Source: Breznakia pachnodae
GTDB taxonomy: Bacteria > Bacillota_I > Bacilli_A > Erysipelotrichales > Erysipelotrichaceae
Length of the DNA stretch: 64,000 nt
NCBI RefSeq assembly: GCF_030814225.1
Contig: NZ_JAUSUR010000001.1
Coordinates: 620,001-684,000, forward strand
Direction of reading: 5' to 3'
Shown here: piece after piece, positions 27,993-36,378 of the stretch
How the letters are laid out: every line of letters begins with the position of its first letter
How positions within the stretch are numbered: position 1 is the first letter of the stretch
Made by a program: the position numbers and the translations under genes
Notes under the pieces: model-generated
What the model was told of the DNA's origin: nothing
Database searches by the model: none
Seen by the model: the letters and a program-made list of their open reading frames with translations, nothing else

Positions 27993-28412
27993 TTATGATT
28001 TCTTTTTCATAAAATCAATATCTAGAATATGTACTCCATCAATTGCTGTTTGTTTTACACTACTTAATAGTGATTCAATATCTTCTTCTAATTTATAAAA
28101 TTGAAGCATTTCAATAAGCATTGGAAGACTTAGTCCAGTAAAGATGTGTTTCACTCCTCTAGATAACAGGTAAAGACCTACATTAGAAGGACTCCCTCCT
28201 AATAGATCACATAAGACAATTGTTTCCATTCCTTTTTCAGTATTTGCTTCTACCACTTTCACTGCTTCACCTCTTAAATCATCTACTGATTCACCTGGTT
28301 TTAATGCTAAAGCAGTTACGTCTTCTTGTGGTCCCATGATCATTTCAGCACTCTTTACGATTTCTATACCAAAATTTCCATGGGTAATTACTAATAACGC
28401 TCTGTTTATCAT
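27993..28412 (-). CDS. PTS system IIA component, mannose family
   Basis: A 139-residue EIIA-Man protein. The active histidine is in LLVITHGNFGIEI at residue ~11. Later motifs (VLCDLLGGSPSNVGLYL) are the usual second signature. It accepts phosphate from HPr. AAGGAG precedes the ATG. It stands as a separate protein from IIB, as in the gluconate and sorbose subgroups rather than the fused ManX. Confidence 0.92.
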   Translation of the reverse strand: MINRALLVITHGNFGIEIVKSAEMIMGPQEDVTALALKPGESVDDLRGEAVKVVEANTEKGMETIVLCDLLGGSPSNVGLYLLSRGVKHIFTGLSLPMLIEMLQFYKLEEDIESLLSSVKQTAIDGVHILDIDFMKKKS

Positions 28413-28427
28413 ACATACTCCTTATAT

Positions 28428-29342
28428 CTATAGTATACCAACTAATGCTAATACCACTAGTACAACTGTTAAATAAATCATTCCTCTGGTAATCTTTAAT
28501 CCTTTTTTATCAAAATATAAGTATAATGCCAGTACGGTCGCTAATGGTAACAATCCTGGTAGAATCTTATCTAAGATTTCTTGGATAATAAATTCTTTCT
28601 GGTTAATTGTAAATGCCAATGAACTTGATACCTTAACATATTGACCTGCCATGATACCCATCATAAACAAACCAAGTACTCCCAGTGCATTGATGATTGA
28701 CTTCATCTTTTCACCAGTCATAATTTCTTTTGCTGCGCTTCTACCTAAATTATATCCCATCTTCGTAAAGAAGAATCCATATATAAAGGTAACAGTTGAG
28801 AAGAATAAGAATGGTGCTACTGCCCCCAATCCACTTCCTGATTGTGCCCATGGCAAGAAGATTGCGATAAAGATGTATTGTACTGTTCCTGAGTCAATTG
28901 CATCTCCAATCCCTGCAAGAGGTCCCATCAGACCAACTTTGGTATTATTGATCATTGTTACATCTACTGCTTCTTCTACTCTGCCTTCATGTAATGCTTT
29001 TGCTCTTTCTTCTTCCAGAGATGAAGCAATACCAGTTAAAGTACCTCCACCCCAGACAGCTTGTGTATTAAAGAACATTAAGTGTCTTTGATATGCCTCT
29101 GCACGCATAACATCATCTTTATATAACTTCTTAAGAATTGGCATCATTCCAAACAAGAATGAAGGAGCCAACATACGGTCGTAAGTATGAGGGACTTCAT
29201 TTGCCCACCACCAACGGAACCATGACTTCATTAAATCTTTATTCGTAATTTTATCTGGAGCATTTTCTGGTTTGGTCATTACTGATACATCAGCAGTAAT
29301 CATTCCATCTTCGTCCATGTATTTTTTAAAATCTGTACTCAT
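28428..29342 (-). CDS. PTS system IID component, mannose family
   Basis: A 304-residue membrane protein with the IID signatures SWFRWWWANEVPHTYDRMLAP-like at residues ~40-62, FFNTQAVWGGGTLTG and VGLMGPLAGIGDAIDSG, and C-terminal hydrophobic segments. With IIC it forms the sugar channel; this subunit type occurs only in the mannose-fructose-sorbose family. A strong GGGAGGAG site precedes it. Confidence 0.93.
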   Translation of the reverse strand: MSTDFKKYMDEDGMITADVSVMTKPENAPDKITNKDLMKSWFRWWWANEVPHTYDRMLAPSFLFGMMPILKKLYKDDVMRAEAYQRHLMFFNTQAVWGGGTLTGIASSLEEERAKALHEGRVEEAVDVTMINNTKVGLMGPLAGIGDAIDSGTVQYIFIAIFLPWAQSGSGLGAVAPFLFFSTVTFIYGFFFTKMGYNLGRSAAKEIMTGEKMKSIINALGVLGLFMMGIMAGQYVKVSSSLAFTINQKEFIIQEILDKILPGLLPLATVLALYLYFDKKGLKITRGMIYLTVVLVVLALVGIL

Positions 29343-29363
29343 TTTGATTTCTCCTCCCTATTC

Positions 29364-30131
29364 CTATGAGCCTTCCTGTTTATTGGTAAACAGTAGGTAA
29401 AGTGCTGCAAAGATAATACCAAACGCTGCATAAGTAACCGTGTTGATTTCTAGTGGAGCGAATGACACACTCATAAAGTAAGCCAAGAAGAAGAATACAA
29501 GTAAACTCTTCTTACCAATAACATGCATAATAACCGCAATTCCAAGTGCTGCTAATCCTCCACCAACAACTTGTAATACGTGAATTAATGGTCCACCTTC
29601 TAAACTCTTAACTGCATCTGCAATTTGTGGTGCTCCATAATATAATGCGATAAATGTTAATGGAATAAATAATGCAAATGAAATAATTACTGGAATCCCC
29701 ATGATCGCAAAGTTCAATCCGCGATCATCAGCTTTTGCTGCTGCGTTATCCATCCATTTTGTAAAGAATGTATTCAAGAAAAATCTAAACTGATATAAAT
29801 AACTTCCTAATAATCCAACTGGTACCGCAATTGCTACTGCTGCTTCTGGAGTTAAATCTCCCAGCAATGCAACCGGTACGGCAATCGCTGCTGCAATTGC
29901 AGGTTCTGCAGGAAGCGTTCCTCCTGGTGCAACTACTCCCATATAAATTAACTGAATAGCAGCTGTTACGATCATTGCATTCTCAACATCTCCCATAACA
30001 ACCCCTACTACAAACCCAGTCATAAGTGGGCTAAAGCGAAGCGTCAATGTTGCATATCCCAATGCTCTTGACTCTACCATCGCTACCCAAACGGCAATAA
30101 TAAGTGCCTGTGTCACTGTAAGTGTACTCAT
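29364..30131 (-). CDS. PTS system IIC component, mannose family
   Basis: A 255-residue membrane protein with about seven hydrophobic segments, including the family stretch LIYMGVVAPGGTLPAEPAIAAA-type residues (about 60-82) and LPxEAAVAIAVPVGLLGSYL-like sequence. It is the first PTS gene after the 6-phosphogluconate dehydrogenase gene, with AAAGGAGAG as ribosome site. Length and topology fit the sorbose/gluconate subgroup. Confidence 0.92.
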   Translation of the reverse strand: MSTLTVTQALIIAVWVAMVESRALGYATLTLRFSPLMTGFVVGVVMGDVENAMIVTAAIQLIYMGVVAPGGTLPAEPAIAAAIAVPVALLGDLTPEAAVAIAVPVGLLGSYLYQFRFFLNTFFTKWMDNAAAKADDRGLNFAIMGIPVIISFALFIPLTFIALYYGAPQIADAVKSLEGGPLIHVLQVVGGGLAALGIAVIMHVIGKKSLLVFFFLAYFMSVSFAPLEINTVTYAAFGIIFAALYLLFTNKQEGS

Positions 30132-30155
30132 TTGTTCTCTCCTTTTAATAAATAA

Positions 30156-31055
30156 TTATTCTGATTCTACAAAACTGTGTCCGCCAAATCCATTTCTTAA
30201 TGCGGCAACTACTTTTGCTGAGAAACTGTCATCCTCTTGTGAGCGATTTCTCATCATTAATGATAAAGCAATAACTGGTACTGCAACTTCCATATTAAGC
30301 GCTGTTTCCACTGTCCACTTTGCTTCACCAGATGCAGCAACAATTCCACGATAGTTTGCTAGTTTGGGACTTTGTTCAAATTGTGATTGTGCTAACTCCA
30401 TTAACCAACCACGAATGACTGATCCATGATTCCAAATACTTGCAACATCTGGAAGATTAAAATCAAAGTCACTTTCTTCAACTAACTGAAATCCTTCTCC
30501 AATTGCTTGCATCATTCCATATTCAATCCCGTTATGAACCATTTTCAAGAAATGACCACTTCCATTTTCTCCTGCGTGCAGATAACCCTTTTCAATTGAT
30601 ATATCTTTGAAAACTGGTTCAAGAAACGCATAAGCTTCTTTATCTCCACCAATCATCAGACATGCACCATTACGTGCCCCTGAAGTCCCCCCAGATGTTC
30701 CCACATCTAAATACTTGATATCCTTTTCTTTTGCTTTTTGTGCTCTGCGTATAGAATCATTGAAATTTGAATTTCCTGCTTCTATTAGAATATCTCCAGC
30801 CTCTAACTTGTCGAGTAAGATATTTACTGTTTCTTCTGTAGGCTCCCCACTAGGAACCATTACCCATAACACTTTTCTCCCATCTAATTTGTTTATTAAT
30901 GCATCCATTGAATCAACTGTATTAATTTTTTCTTCATCTGCTTTTGCTCGAGCTTCTTTCGATAAATCAAAACCAATTACATCATGATTATGGTCTTTTA
31001 AATTTAGTCCAAGATTTAAACCCATCTTGCCTAAACCCACCAATCCGATTTGCAT
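30156..31055 (-). CDS. gnd: 6-phosphogluconate dehydrogenase, decarboxylating (short GntZ/YqeC type)
   Basis: A 299-residue protein of the short 6-phosphogluconate dehydrogenase group. The NAD(P) motif is IGLVGLGKMGLNLGL at the N-terminus; GTSGGTSGARNGACLMIGG and VHNGIEYGMMQAIGEG are the substrate and catalytic segments (Lys and His/Asn). The family converts 6-phosphogluconate to ribulose 5-phosphate, CO2 and NAD(P)H. The start at 31055 is preferred because CGGAGG precedes it. It opens the PTS operon, which strongly suggests that gluconate or a related acid is imported as 6-phosphogluconate, as known for enterococcal gluconate PTS systems. Confidence 0.9.
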   Translation of the reverse strand: MQIGLVGLGKMGLNLGLNLKDHNHDVIGFDLSKEARAKADEEKINTVDSMDALINKLDGRKVLWVMVPSGEPTEETVNILLDKLEAGDILIEAGNSNFNDSIRRAQKAKEKDIKYLDVGTSGGTSGARNGACLMIGGDKEAYAFLEPVFKDISIEKGYLHAGENGSGHFLKMVHNGIEYGMMQAIGEGFQLVEESDFDFNLPDVASIWNHGSVIRGWLMELAQSQFEQSPKLANYRGIVAASGEAKWTVETALNMEVAVPVIALSLMMRNRSQEDDSFSAKVVAALRNGFGGHSFVESE

Positions 31056-31085
31056 TAAAACACCTCCGTTCTTGTTTACAATCAC

Positions 31086-31114
31086 ATTCTATCAACAAAA
31101 TATTTTTTTGTAAA
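31086..31114 (-). promoter_or_regulatory. Promoter of the gnd-PTS operon
   Basis: TTTACA (31109-31114), 17-base spacer, TAGAAT (31086-31091) on the minus strand. The spacer is exactly one arm of the 17-bp inverted repeat described next, as expected for a repressor-controlled promoter. Confidence 0.65.
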
Positions 31115-31143
31115 TGTGTTTTAAATAAAAAATATTTTGTTGA
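31092..31143. repeat. Perfect 17-bp inverted repeat, candidate RpiR operator pair
   Basis: Arms TCAACAAAATATTTTTT (31092-31108) and its exact complement (31127-31143) with an 18-base gap. One arm fills the promoter spacer of the gnd operon and the other lies just upstream of its -35 box. The divergent RpiR regulator is the obvious candidate to bind it. Confidence 0.65.
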
Positions 31144-31164
31144 TATTTTCGATAATTTATTTTC

Positions 31165-31179
31165 TTGTAAGCGTTATCA
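31165..31179 (+). promoter_or_regulatory. CcpA cre element
   Basis: TTGTAAGCGTTATCA matches the consensus WTGNAARCGNWWWCA at every position. It is about 93 bases upstream of the inferred gnd start point and on the side of the divergent RpiR gene, so it may repress the latter or act on the former. Confidence 0.7.
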
Positions 31180-31406
31180 TAAAAATATTATAAAAATCCT
31201 TTATTTAAAGTGTTTATCGTATATACGGAGTGATTATGATTTTATTTCCATTATAAAAACATCAAAATGAAAGAATTTTACATTTTATATTTTTTACTAT
31301 TTTCCGAATTTTTATAGTTATTATTTGTAATTATCGTGTTTACACCTTATTCTTTTTATGTTACTCTTTGCTTGTCAAATGATGATTTATTGAGTGGAGG
31401 TATTTT

Positions 31407-32258
31407 ATGCAAACACAATCAATACGACTAAAGATTAAATCAATATATCGTGATCTAAGTAAAACGGAAAAATTAATTGCTGACTATGTCCTGGAGGATC
31501 CAGGTAAAACAGCTCGTTCTACCATCAATCAGATATCTAATGATTTGAATATTGCCGATTCTACTTTTTTTCAGTTTACCAGAACTCTTGGTTATTCTGG
31601 ATTTAAAGACTTTAAGCTTGCATTGTTAATGGAAGAACATGATCCTGCAATATCAATTCATGAACACATTCAGAAAAGTGATGATGAAATGACAATGGCA
31701 GATAAGGTATTTGATTCTACAGTACAATCGATACTAGATACTAAAAAATTGCTTGATTCTGCATCTTTAAAGAAAGCAGCCACTTTCCTATCAAATGCAA
31801 ATACAGTAAGTTTCTTTGGTATTGCTGGTTCTGGATTAGTTGCAGGTGATGCATATCATAAATTCTTACGTTCACCAATCAAAGGTCAACATAACTTTGA
31901 TTATCATATTCAGTTAATGATGGCTTCTCTGCTAACAAAAGAAGACTGTGCATTACTAATATCTCATACGGGACTTACGAAAGAAGCAATTGAGATTGCA
32001 AAGATTGTAAAAGAACGTGGTGCCAAACTAATACTAATCACTAGTTACTCAAAATCGCCATTAGCCAAAATGGCAGATGTATTATTTATTTCCGCAGCAG
32101 AAGAAACAGAATATCGTTCTGAAGCACTAGCATCTAGAATCTCACAGATGGCAATTATCGATGCATTACTTGTTATTCTAATGTTTCAAAATGAAGATAA
32201 AGCAAACGCTTCATTAGATAAAGTTCGAAGTGTAATCAAAAAAGCAAAAGGAGCTTAA
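31407..32258 (+). CDS. RpiR-family regulator of the gluconate-type PTS operon
   Basis: A 283-residue regulator with an N-terminal helix-turn-helix domain (residues ~1-77: STINQISNDLNIADSTFFQF, then RTLGYSGFKDFK) and a SIS sugar-phosphate domain (~125-260: VSFFGIAGSGLVAGDAYHKF, ALLISHTGLTKEAIEIAK). It is divergent from the gnd-PTS operon and separated from it by a gap with a perfect 17-bp inverted repeat over the operon promoter. It probably senses 6-phosphogluconate or a similar acid. GGAGG lies well placed before the ATG, and a terminator follows. Confidence 0.9.
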   Translation: MQTQSIRLKIKSIYRDLSKTEKLIADYVLEDPGKTARSTINQISNDLNIADSTFFQFTRTLGYSGFKDFKLALLMEEHDPAISIHEHIQKSDDEMTMADKVFDSTVQSILDTKKLLDSASLKKAATFLSNANTVSFFGIAGSGLVAGDAYHKFLRSPIKGQHNFDYHIQLMMASLLTKEDCALLISHTGLTKEAIEIAKIVKERGAKLILITSYSKSPLAKMADVLFISAAEETEYRSEALASRISQMAIIDALLVILMFQNEDKANASLDKVRSVIKKAKGA

Positions 32259-32260
32259 CA

Positions 32261-32302
32261 AAAGCACCAACATCCTTCAATTTCTAGGATATTGGTGCTT
32301 TT
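32261..32302. terminator. Bidirectional terminator between RpiR and sseB-like genes
   Basis: AAAGCACCAACATCCT/AGGATATTGGTGCTTT stem with one mismatch and TTTT tail; serves the converging genes. Confidence 0.88.
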
Positions 32303-32304
32303 CT

Positions 32305-33084
32305 TTATCTGCCAAATAATGATCTCTTCTTTTTATAAAAGGGATTTCGATTCTGCGTTGCATTTTTTCCAAAATCATCACTTAATGGAGCCATATCTAA
32401 TAGTTCTCCCTTATCCAAATATTGTGGTGCAAGACTTCCAATCTTAGGAAAGTCAATATCAGGAGTATCTGTATCAACAATCATTAGATAACTTCCTTCC
32501 TCTCCCCTTACCATGTATAGTATATATGCACTTCTTACTGACTTCATTTTAGGAAAGAGTTCTTTTAATGCATCTACTAGTCTTGTAGGATACTTTGCTG
32601 GTTCTCCAATCTGTACTTCTGTTGCTTTCTCAATTTTAATCTTGTGTCCTAGCAATGTATTTAATTGCTGAGAGGAGAACATAATATTTTCACTATATGG
32701 ATTAATCACTACACCACTATAGATTTCATTATTACTTACCATTTCTTTATAATCATTCATCCTTAGCATTAGTGTTTGAATCCCTTTTTCTTTACTCCAT
32801 TTTCCAATTTCACTCCAATCTGTGAATAATGGTAAGAACGCTCTTCCATCATTATCAGTAAAATGAATAAATTGAATCTTTGTATCTTTCTCTAATGTTA
32901 TTTTGTTTCCTTCGTTTTCTATTATATTATCTATTTTCACAGGTGATAAAAATACGGCATCTACTACTAGAGCCATAAAATCATTTTCATTTTGTTGATT
33001 TGGTTCTTTTAATAACCTTTGCATACTCTCCACCAGTTTTGGATTCTCAACTGGTTTATTTACATCGATTGTTTTATTGTCCAT
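32305..33084 (-). CDS. SseB-family protein
   Basis: A 259-residue protein with the N-terminal SseB domain (residues ~10-125, including FMALVVDAVFLSPV and DGRAFLPLFTDWSEI) and the C-terminal SseB domain (~140-235, GEPAKYPTRLVDALKELFP). The E. coli namesake affects serine sensitivity when overexpressed; the molecular role is unknown, and in Firmicutes the domain is often in proteins linked to surface or secretion systems. The start at 33084 follows TTGGAGGG; a longer frame lacks a site. It is monocistronic. Confidence 0.82.
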   Translation of the reverse strand: MDNKTIDVNKPVENPKLVESMQRLLKEPNQQNENDFMALVVDAVFLSPVKIDNIIENEGNKITLEKDTKIQFIHFTDNDGRAFLPLFTDWSEIGKWSKEKGIQTLMLRMNDYKEMVSNNEIYSGVVINPYSENIMFSSQQLNTLLGHKIKIEKATEVQIGEPAKYPTRLVDALKELFPKMKSVRSAYILYMVRGEEGSYLMIVDTDTPDIDFPKIGSLAPQYLDKGELLDMAPLSDDFGKNATQNRNPFYKKKRSLFGR

Positions 33085-33160
33085 ACGTCCCTCCAAGTTA
33101 TATTTCATTGGTTTAATTATACCAAATTATCATACAACTTGTTTTCCTTAAAACAAAAAA

Positions 33161-33180
33161 TCGAAGTTATTGAACTTCGA
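33161..33180 (-). terminator. Terminator after the AraC-DUF3788 unit
   Basis: TCGAAGTT/AACTTCGA stem with a 4-base loop and TTTTTT on the minus strand. Confidence 0.8.
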
Positions 33181-33186
33181 CCTTGT

Positions 33187-33606
33187 TTATTTACGATTAC
33201 GTATTTCAATCAACCCTAGAGCATCTTTTAAAATCTTTTTATTGGTAACATCAATAATCATCCATTTACCACCATTGAAGTAATCATATACCTTATAAAC
33301 TTCTTTTACTTCATCTGTACAAAACTCTAAAAACAGTTCTGCTTCATCTTTTCTTATTTCAGGAATAACAACCAACAGTTTAAAGTAATCTTTATATGGA
33401 TATATTGTACATAGATTTCTTCCACTCTTTTTATATTTAATATTCCACCCTTTTAATGAACATCCACTATATTCAAGCTTACGTTTTGTTTTAAACTCTT
33501 CTACCAAAGCCTTATCTACCTGATTCCACAAATCAGTATTTATATATTCTGATATTTGGCCCAGTGTTGGTTCATCACCTGGTGGATATGCTTCATACCA
33601 TTCCAT
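33187..33606 (-). CDS. DUF3788 family protein
   Basis: A 139-residue protein that fits the DUF3788 family, with the central SLKGWNIKYKKSGRNLCTIYPYKDYFKLLVVI pattern (residues ~45-77) and a C-terminal KWMIIDV strand. The function is unknown. The ATG at 33606 is chosen because AGGAG is correctly spaced from it; an earlier in-frame ATG would overlap that site. It follows the AraC/GyrI gene by four bases, so it is co-transcribed with a regulator and could be part of a small-molecule response. Confidence 0.8.
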   Translation of the reverse strand: MEWYEAYPPGDEPTLGQISEYINTDLWNQVDKALVEEFKTKRKLEYSGCSLKGWNIKYKKSGRNLCTIYPYKDYFKLLVVIPEIRKDEAELFLEFCTDEVKEVYKVYDYFNGGKWMIIDVTNKKILKDALGLIEIRNRK

Positions 33607-33610
33607 TGCA

Positions 33611-34519
33611 TCACTCCTCATCTTTTACTGTAATCAAATGCTCTAAATATGCGACTTCTCCATCACGAGGACCATAAATACCTGCCGCAAATGGTCCTGT
33701 GGTAATTAACTTATGTTTCTTCTGCCATCTAGCTGTAAAATCATCTGCTTTGTATACAGCTGTATTTACCAGTTCATCAAAACTTTCAGCTTCAAATTCT
33801 GTAACCAGATATTCTTGTGCTGGTAATACAAAGGTTGTGAATCCAACTACTTCAATATTATCTTCCACCTCAATACCTGCCATATACATGCAGTTCCCTT
33901 CTCTTGCAGTTCCTAAGTAGATCGCATTGAATTCTTTTTTTCCCTCTGCTATATGAGGAATATCCTTCATTCTACTTCTTAACTCTTCCCATATGTAGTT
34001 AATAGAAGCAACCCCAGTTGCTTCAGAACTCATTAACTCTTCTATTGAAATTTCTTTTTCAATACCAACAAAGTATCGCTCTTCTTCAAACCTTCTTGTA
34101 ATCTCAATAACAATACCATCAGTGATTAATGGTACGCCTTCATCCATCATTACATAATTTAATAGTAATTCAGGTTTCACAAAATGATTCAAAGGAATCT
34201 TATTTTTTCTACATTCATCAGGAGTAACTCCATAAACATCTTTGAACGCTCTTGAGTAATTTGCATGATTAGAAAATTGATATTTTAATGCAATATCAAG
34301 AATTCTCTGATTACTCTCCAGTACTTCTTTAGAAGATTGTGCCAGCCTTCTAAGTTTAATATAGTCATTTACTGAAGTCTTGACCAAACGCTTAAACAAT
34401 CTTTGATAATAGAATGGTGATAGGGCTGCTAAACGAGCCAGTTCTTCTATCTTTATTGTCTCTTGTGTATGTTCTTCAATATAATCTACTGTTGTCTGTA
34501 TCGCTTCCCATGCATGCAT
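33611..34519 (-). CDS. AraC-family regulator with GyrI-like effector domain
   Basis: A 302-residue regulator. Residues ~8-105 are the AraC double helix-turn-helix (IKIEELARLAALSPFYYQRLFKRLV and NHANYSRAFKDVYGVTPDECRK). Residues ~140-300 form a GyrI-like (AraC effector-binding) domain, as in Rob-type and multidrug-sensing regulators. It is followed by DUF3788 in the same unit and preceded by a stand-alone GyrI-like protein, which suggests a response to lipophilic cations or drugs; the target genes are unknown. Confidence 0.88.
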   Translation of the reverse strand: MHAWEAIQTTVDYIEEHTQETIKIEELARLAALSPFYYQRLFKRLVKTSVNDYIKLRRLAQSSKEVLESNQRILDIALKYQFSNHANYSRAFKDVYGVTPDECRKNKIPLNHFVKPELLLNYVMMDEGVPLITDGIVIEITRRFEEERYFVGIEKEISIEELMSSEATGVASINYIWEELRSRMKDIPHIAEGKKEFNAIYLGTAREGNCMYMAGIEVEDNIEVVGFTTFVLPAQEYLVTEFEAESFDELVNTAVYKADDFTARWQKKHKLITTGPFAAGIYGPRDGEVAYLEHLITVKDEE

Positions 34520-34554
34520 AGTATCACCATCCTTTCATATTTTGTATTGTATAC

Positions 34555-35016
34555 TTATTGAATTGCAATTACCATTTCTGTTAGTAATTCTTCTGCTGGT
34601 CGATCTGGATCATTTAAATAATAATAGTAGATTGGTCCAGTTTCTTCATATTCACTTTTATTGACCCAATCCAATAATTCCATTAGGGTTGGATCTTGTT
34701 TCATGTAATCACCCTGATCAATTGTCATTACCATCTTTTGAGATGGAAGTTTATTTATCTTGATTGTATCACAATCATCTAATTTCGTCGCAATCTCATA
34801 TCCCATTTCTATATCTAATGTTTCTAAATCTCGATTATGGAAACAAGTAAATGGTGGACTGCTAATAAACTCACCTTGTTCTTTAAGATACGCTTCAATT
34901 TTTTGTAAGGCATCAAGAAATTCGTCATTATACTCTTTCATAAAATCAATTGTTTTTCTAACTGATATTGTGTAATACTCAGCTTTTTGTATTACTGTAA
35001 TCTTTGCTATTCTCAT
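34555..35016 (-). CDS. Stand-alone GyrI-like (effector-binding) domain protein
   Basis: A 153-residue protein that is a single GyrI-like/SOUL-type domain (VIQKAEYYTISVRKTI, ...DPTLMELLDWVNKSEYEETGPIYYYYLND). There is no DNA-binding part. Such proteins bind small hydrophobic molecules or, in some cases, hydrolyse them. It sits just upstream of the AraC/GyrI regulator on the same strand with a good AGGAGG site; the two probably react to related ligands. Confidence 0.8.
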   Translation of the reverse strand: MRIAKITVIQKAEYYTISVRKTIDFMKEYNDEFLDALQKIEAYLKEQGEFISSPPFTCFHNRDLETLDIEMGYEIATKLDDCDTIKINKLPSQKMVMTIDQGDYMKQDPTLMELLDWVNKSEYEETGPIYYYYLNDPDRPAEELLTEMVIAIQ

Positions 35017-35078
35017 TGTTACTACCTCCTAACTACACATTACCATATATAAATTATGGAGGCTTATCACTGAATGCT

Positions 35079-35567
35079 CTATTTTGATAATAATTTTAAT
35101 TCACCTATTTCTTTTGGCAAATGATCAATTCCTTTAAACTCTGCAACAGCAATTGCAACAATCTTTTCTTTTAGTTTTGGTTCAACTTTTGTGATACACA
35201 TTTGCCATGCACCACCAATACTCTTACAGTCATCTTCAATCAAAATATTTGGTTGCAGTGACTCAATAATATTTTTATAAGTTTCACCTTTATCTCTAGC
35301 AATAAGATACACACCCGGAAAGCCATATCGATTTAATAAATCTGCCATGTGTTGGGCACTCTTATTTTTACGTGATGTACAATAAACAATATTTATATCT
35401 TGCTTCGACCAGAAGGTAATCAGTTCTACTGCATTTCCTATTGGAAGATAAGCATTATGATTGTACAAAGAAAATAACGATTTCGATTTTAAAATCGCTC
35501 CTTCTGCAAATATTAATACAGTTTCCTTGTCTTTCATATATTCTTGATTTAATGGAATTTTTTTCAT
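35079..35567 (-). CDS. HAD-like protein lacking the nucleophile aspartate
   Basis: A 162-residue protein with the outline of a small HAD phosphatase. Motif II (IVYCTSRKNKS), a lysine region (ARDKGETYKNII) and motif IV (ILIEDDCKSIGG) are recognisable. The position of motif I reads VLIFAEGAIL, where DxD is expected, so the catalytic aspartates are missing. It is therefore probably not a phosphatase and may be a degenerate or binding-only protein. GAGG precedes the ATG. It is downstream of deoC but appears independent. Confidence 0.6.
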   Translation of the reverse strand: MKKIPLNQEYMKDKETVLIFAEGAILKSKSLFSLYNHNAYLPIGNAVELITFWSKQDINIVYCTSRKNKSAQHMADLLNRYGFPGVYLIARDKGETYKNIIESLQPNILIEDDCKSIGGAWQMCITKVEPKLKEKIVAIAVAEFKGIDHLPKEIGELKLLSK

Positions 35568-35613
35568 AATACCTCAATTAAAAATAGTATAACACAAAAA
35601 AGGAAGACACTTA

Positions 35614-36279
35614 TTAGTATCCTCCAGTACTCTTTTCACCTTCCATTAGTTTTACACCTGAGCTAGTTCCAATTCGATTGGCACCTGCTTCAACCATTTC
35701 ATCTAAGTCTGCTTTAGAACGTACTCCACCAGCAGCTTTGATCAGTGCTTTATCACCAACAGTATCTTTCATTATTTTTACTACTCTTGGGTTTGCACCT
35801 GCTGTACTAAATCCTGTACTTGTCTTTACGAAATGTGCATGTGCTTCTACACATAGTTCACTTGCTTTCACAATTTCTTCATCACTCAATAGACAAGTTT
35901 CAATAATTACTTTTACGATATTTCCTTTTGCTGCTTCCACAACCATCGCAATATCATTTCTTACTGCATCATAATGTTTTGCTTTTAGTTCACCAATATT
36001 CATTACCATATCGATTTCTTTCGCACCATCTTCAATTGCATTTGCACATTCAAACGCTTTTGCTTTACTAGCCATTGCTCCTAGAGGGAATCCAACAACT
36101 GTACATACTTTTACGTCTGTTTCTTTCAACTGTTCTTTACAGAATGAAACCCAGTAAGAGTTTACACAAACACTAGCGAAGTCATATTGTTTTGCTTCTT
36201 TACATAGTGTTTCAATTTGATCTTGTGTTGCATCTGCTTTTAATAATGTATGATCAATTAATTTATTCATTTTCTCCAT
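35614..36279 (-). CDS. deoC: Deoxyribose-phosphate aldolase
   Basis: A 221-residue class I aldolase that splits 2-deoxyribose 5-phosphate into acetaldehyde and glyceraldehyde 3-phosphate. The Schiff-base lysine is K152 in [12 protein letters not shown]; the assisting lysine K181 ([10 protein letters not shown]) and Asp in [10 protein letters not shown] are present. AAGGAG lies upstream of the ATG at 36279; a second ATG three codons later is possible. It stands next to the PRD activator gene on the same strand, but a terminator lies between them. It is part of deoxynucleoside breakdown. Confidence 0.94.
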   Translation of the reverse strand: MEKMNKLIDHTLLKADATQDQIETLCKEAKQYDFASVCVNSYWVSFCKEQLKETDVKVCTVVGFPLGAMASKAKAFECANAIEDGAKEIDMVMNIGELKAKHYDAVRNDIAMVVEAAKGNIVKVIIETCLLSDEEIVKASELCVEAHAHFVKTSTGFSTAGANPRVVKIMKDTVGDKALIKAAGGVRSKADLDEMVEAGANRIGTSSGVKLMEGEKSTGGY

Positions 36280-36327
36280 TATTTATTTCTCCTTATTTGC
36301 TATTTCATTATAACACTAATCAACCGT

Positions 36328-36372
36328 AAAAAAAGTCCAAGTTCTTGCAAATCAACTGCGCAAGCTTTGGAC
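36328..36372 (-). terminator. Terminator after the PRD activator gene
   Basis: AGTCCAA...TTGGACT with inner CTTGC/GCAAG pairs and TTTTTTT tail on the minus strand. Confidence 0.75.
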
Positions 36373-36378
36373 TATTCA

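Larger units (their letters stand above)
31056..31406. other. Divergent regulatory gap between gnd-PTS operon and RpiR gene
   Basis: This 351-base gene-free stretch contains the gnd promoter, the 17-bp inverted repeat and a cre element. The part from about 31185 to 31380 is very AT-rich; I see no open frame or clear further signal there other than the GGAGG site of the RpiR gene. Confidence 0.7.
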
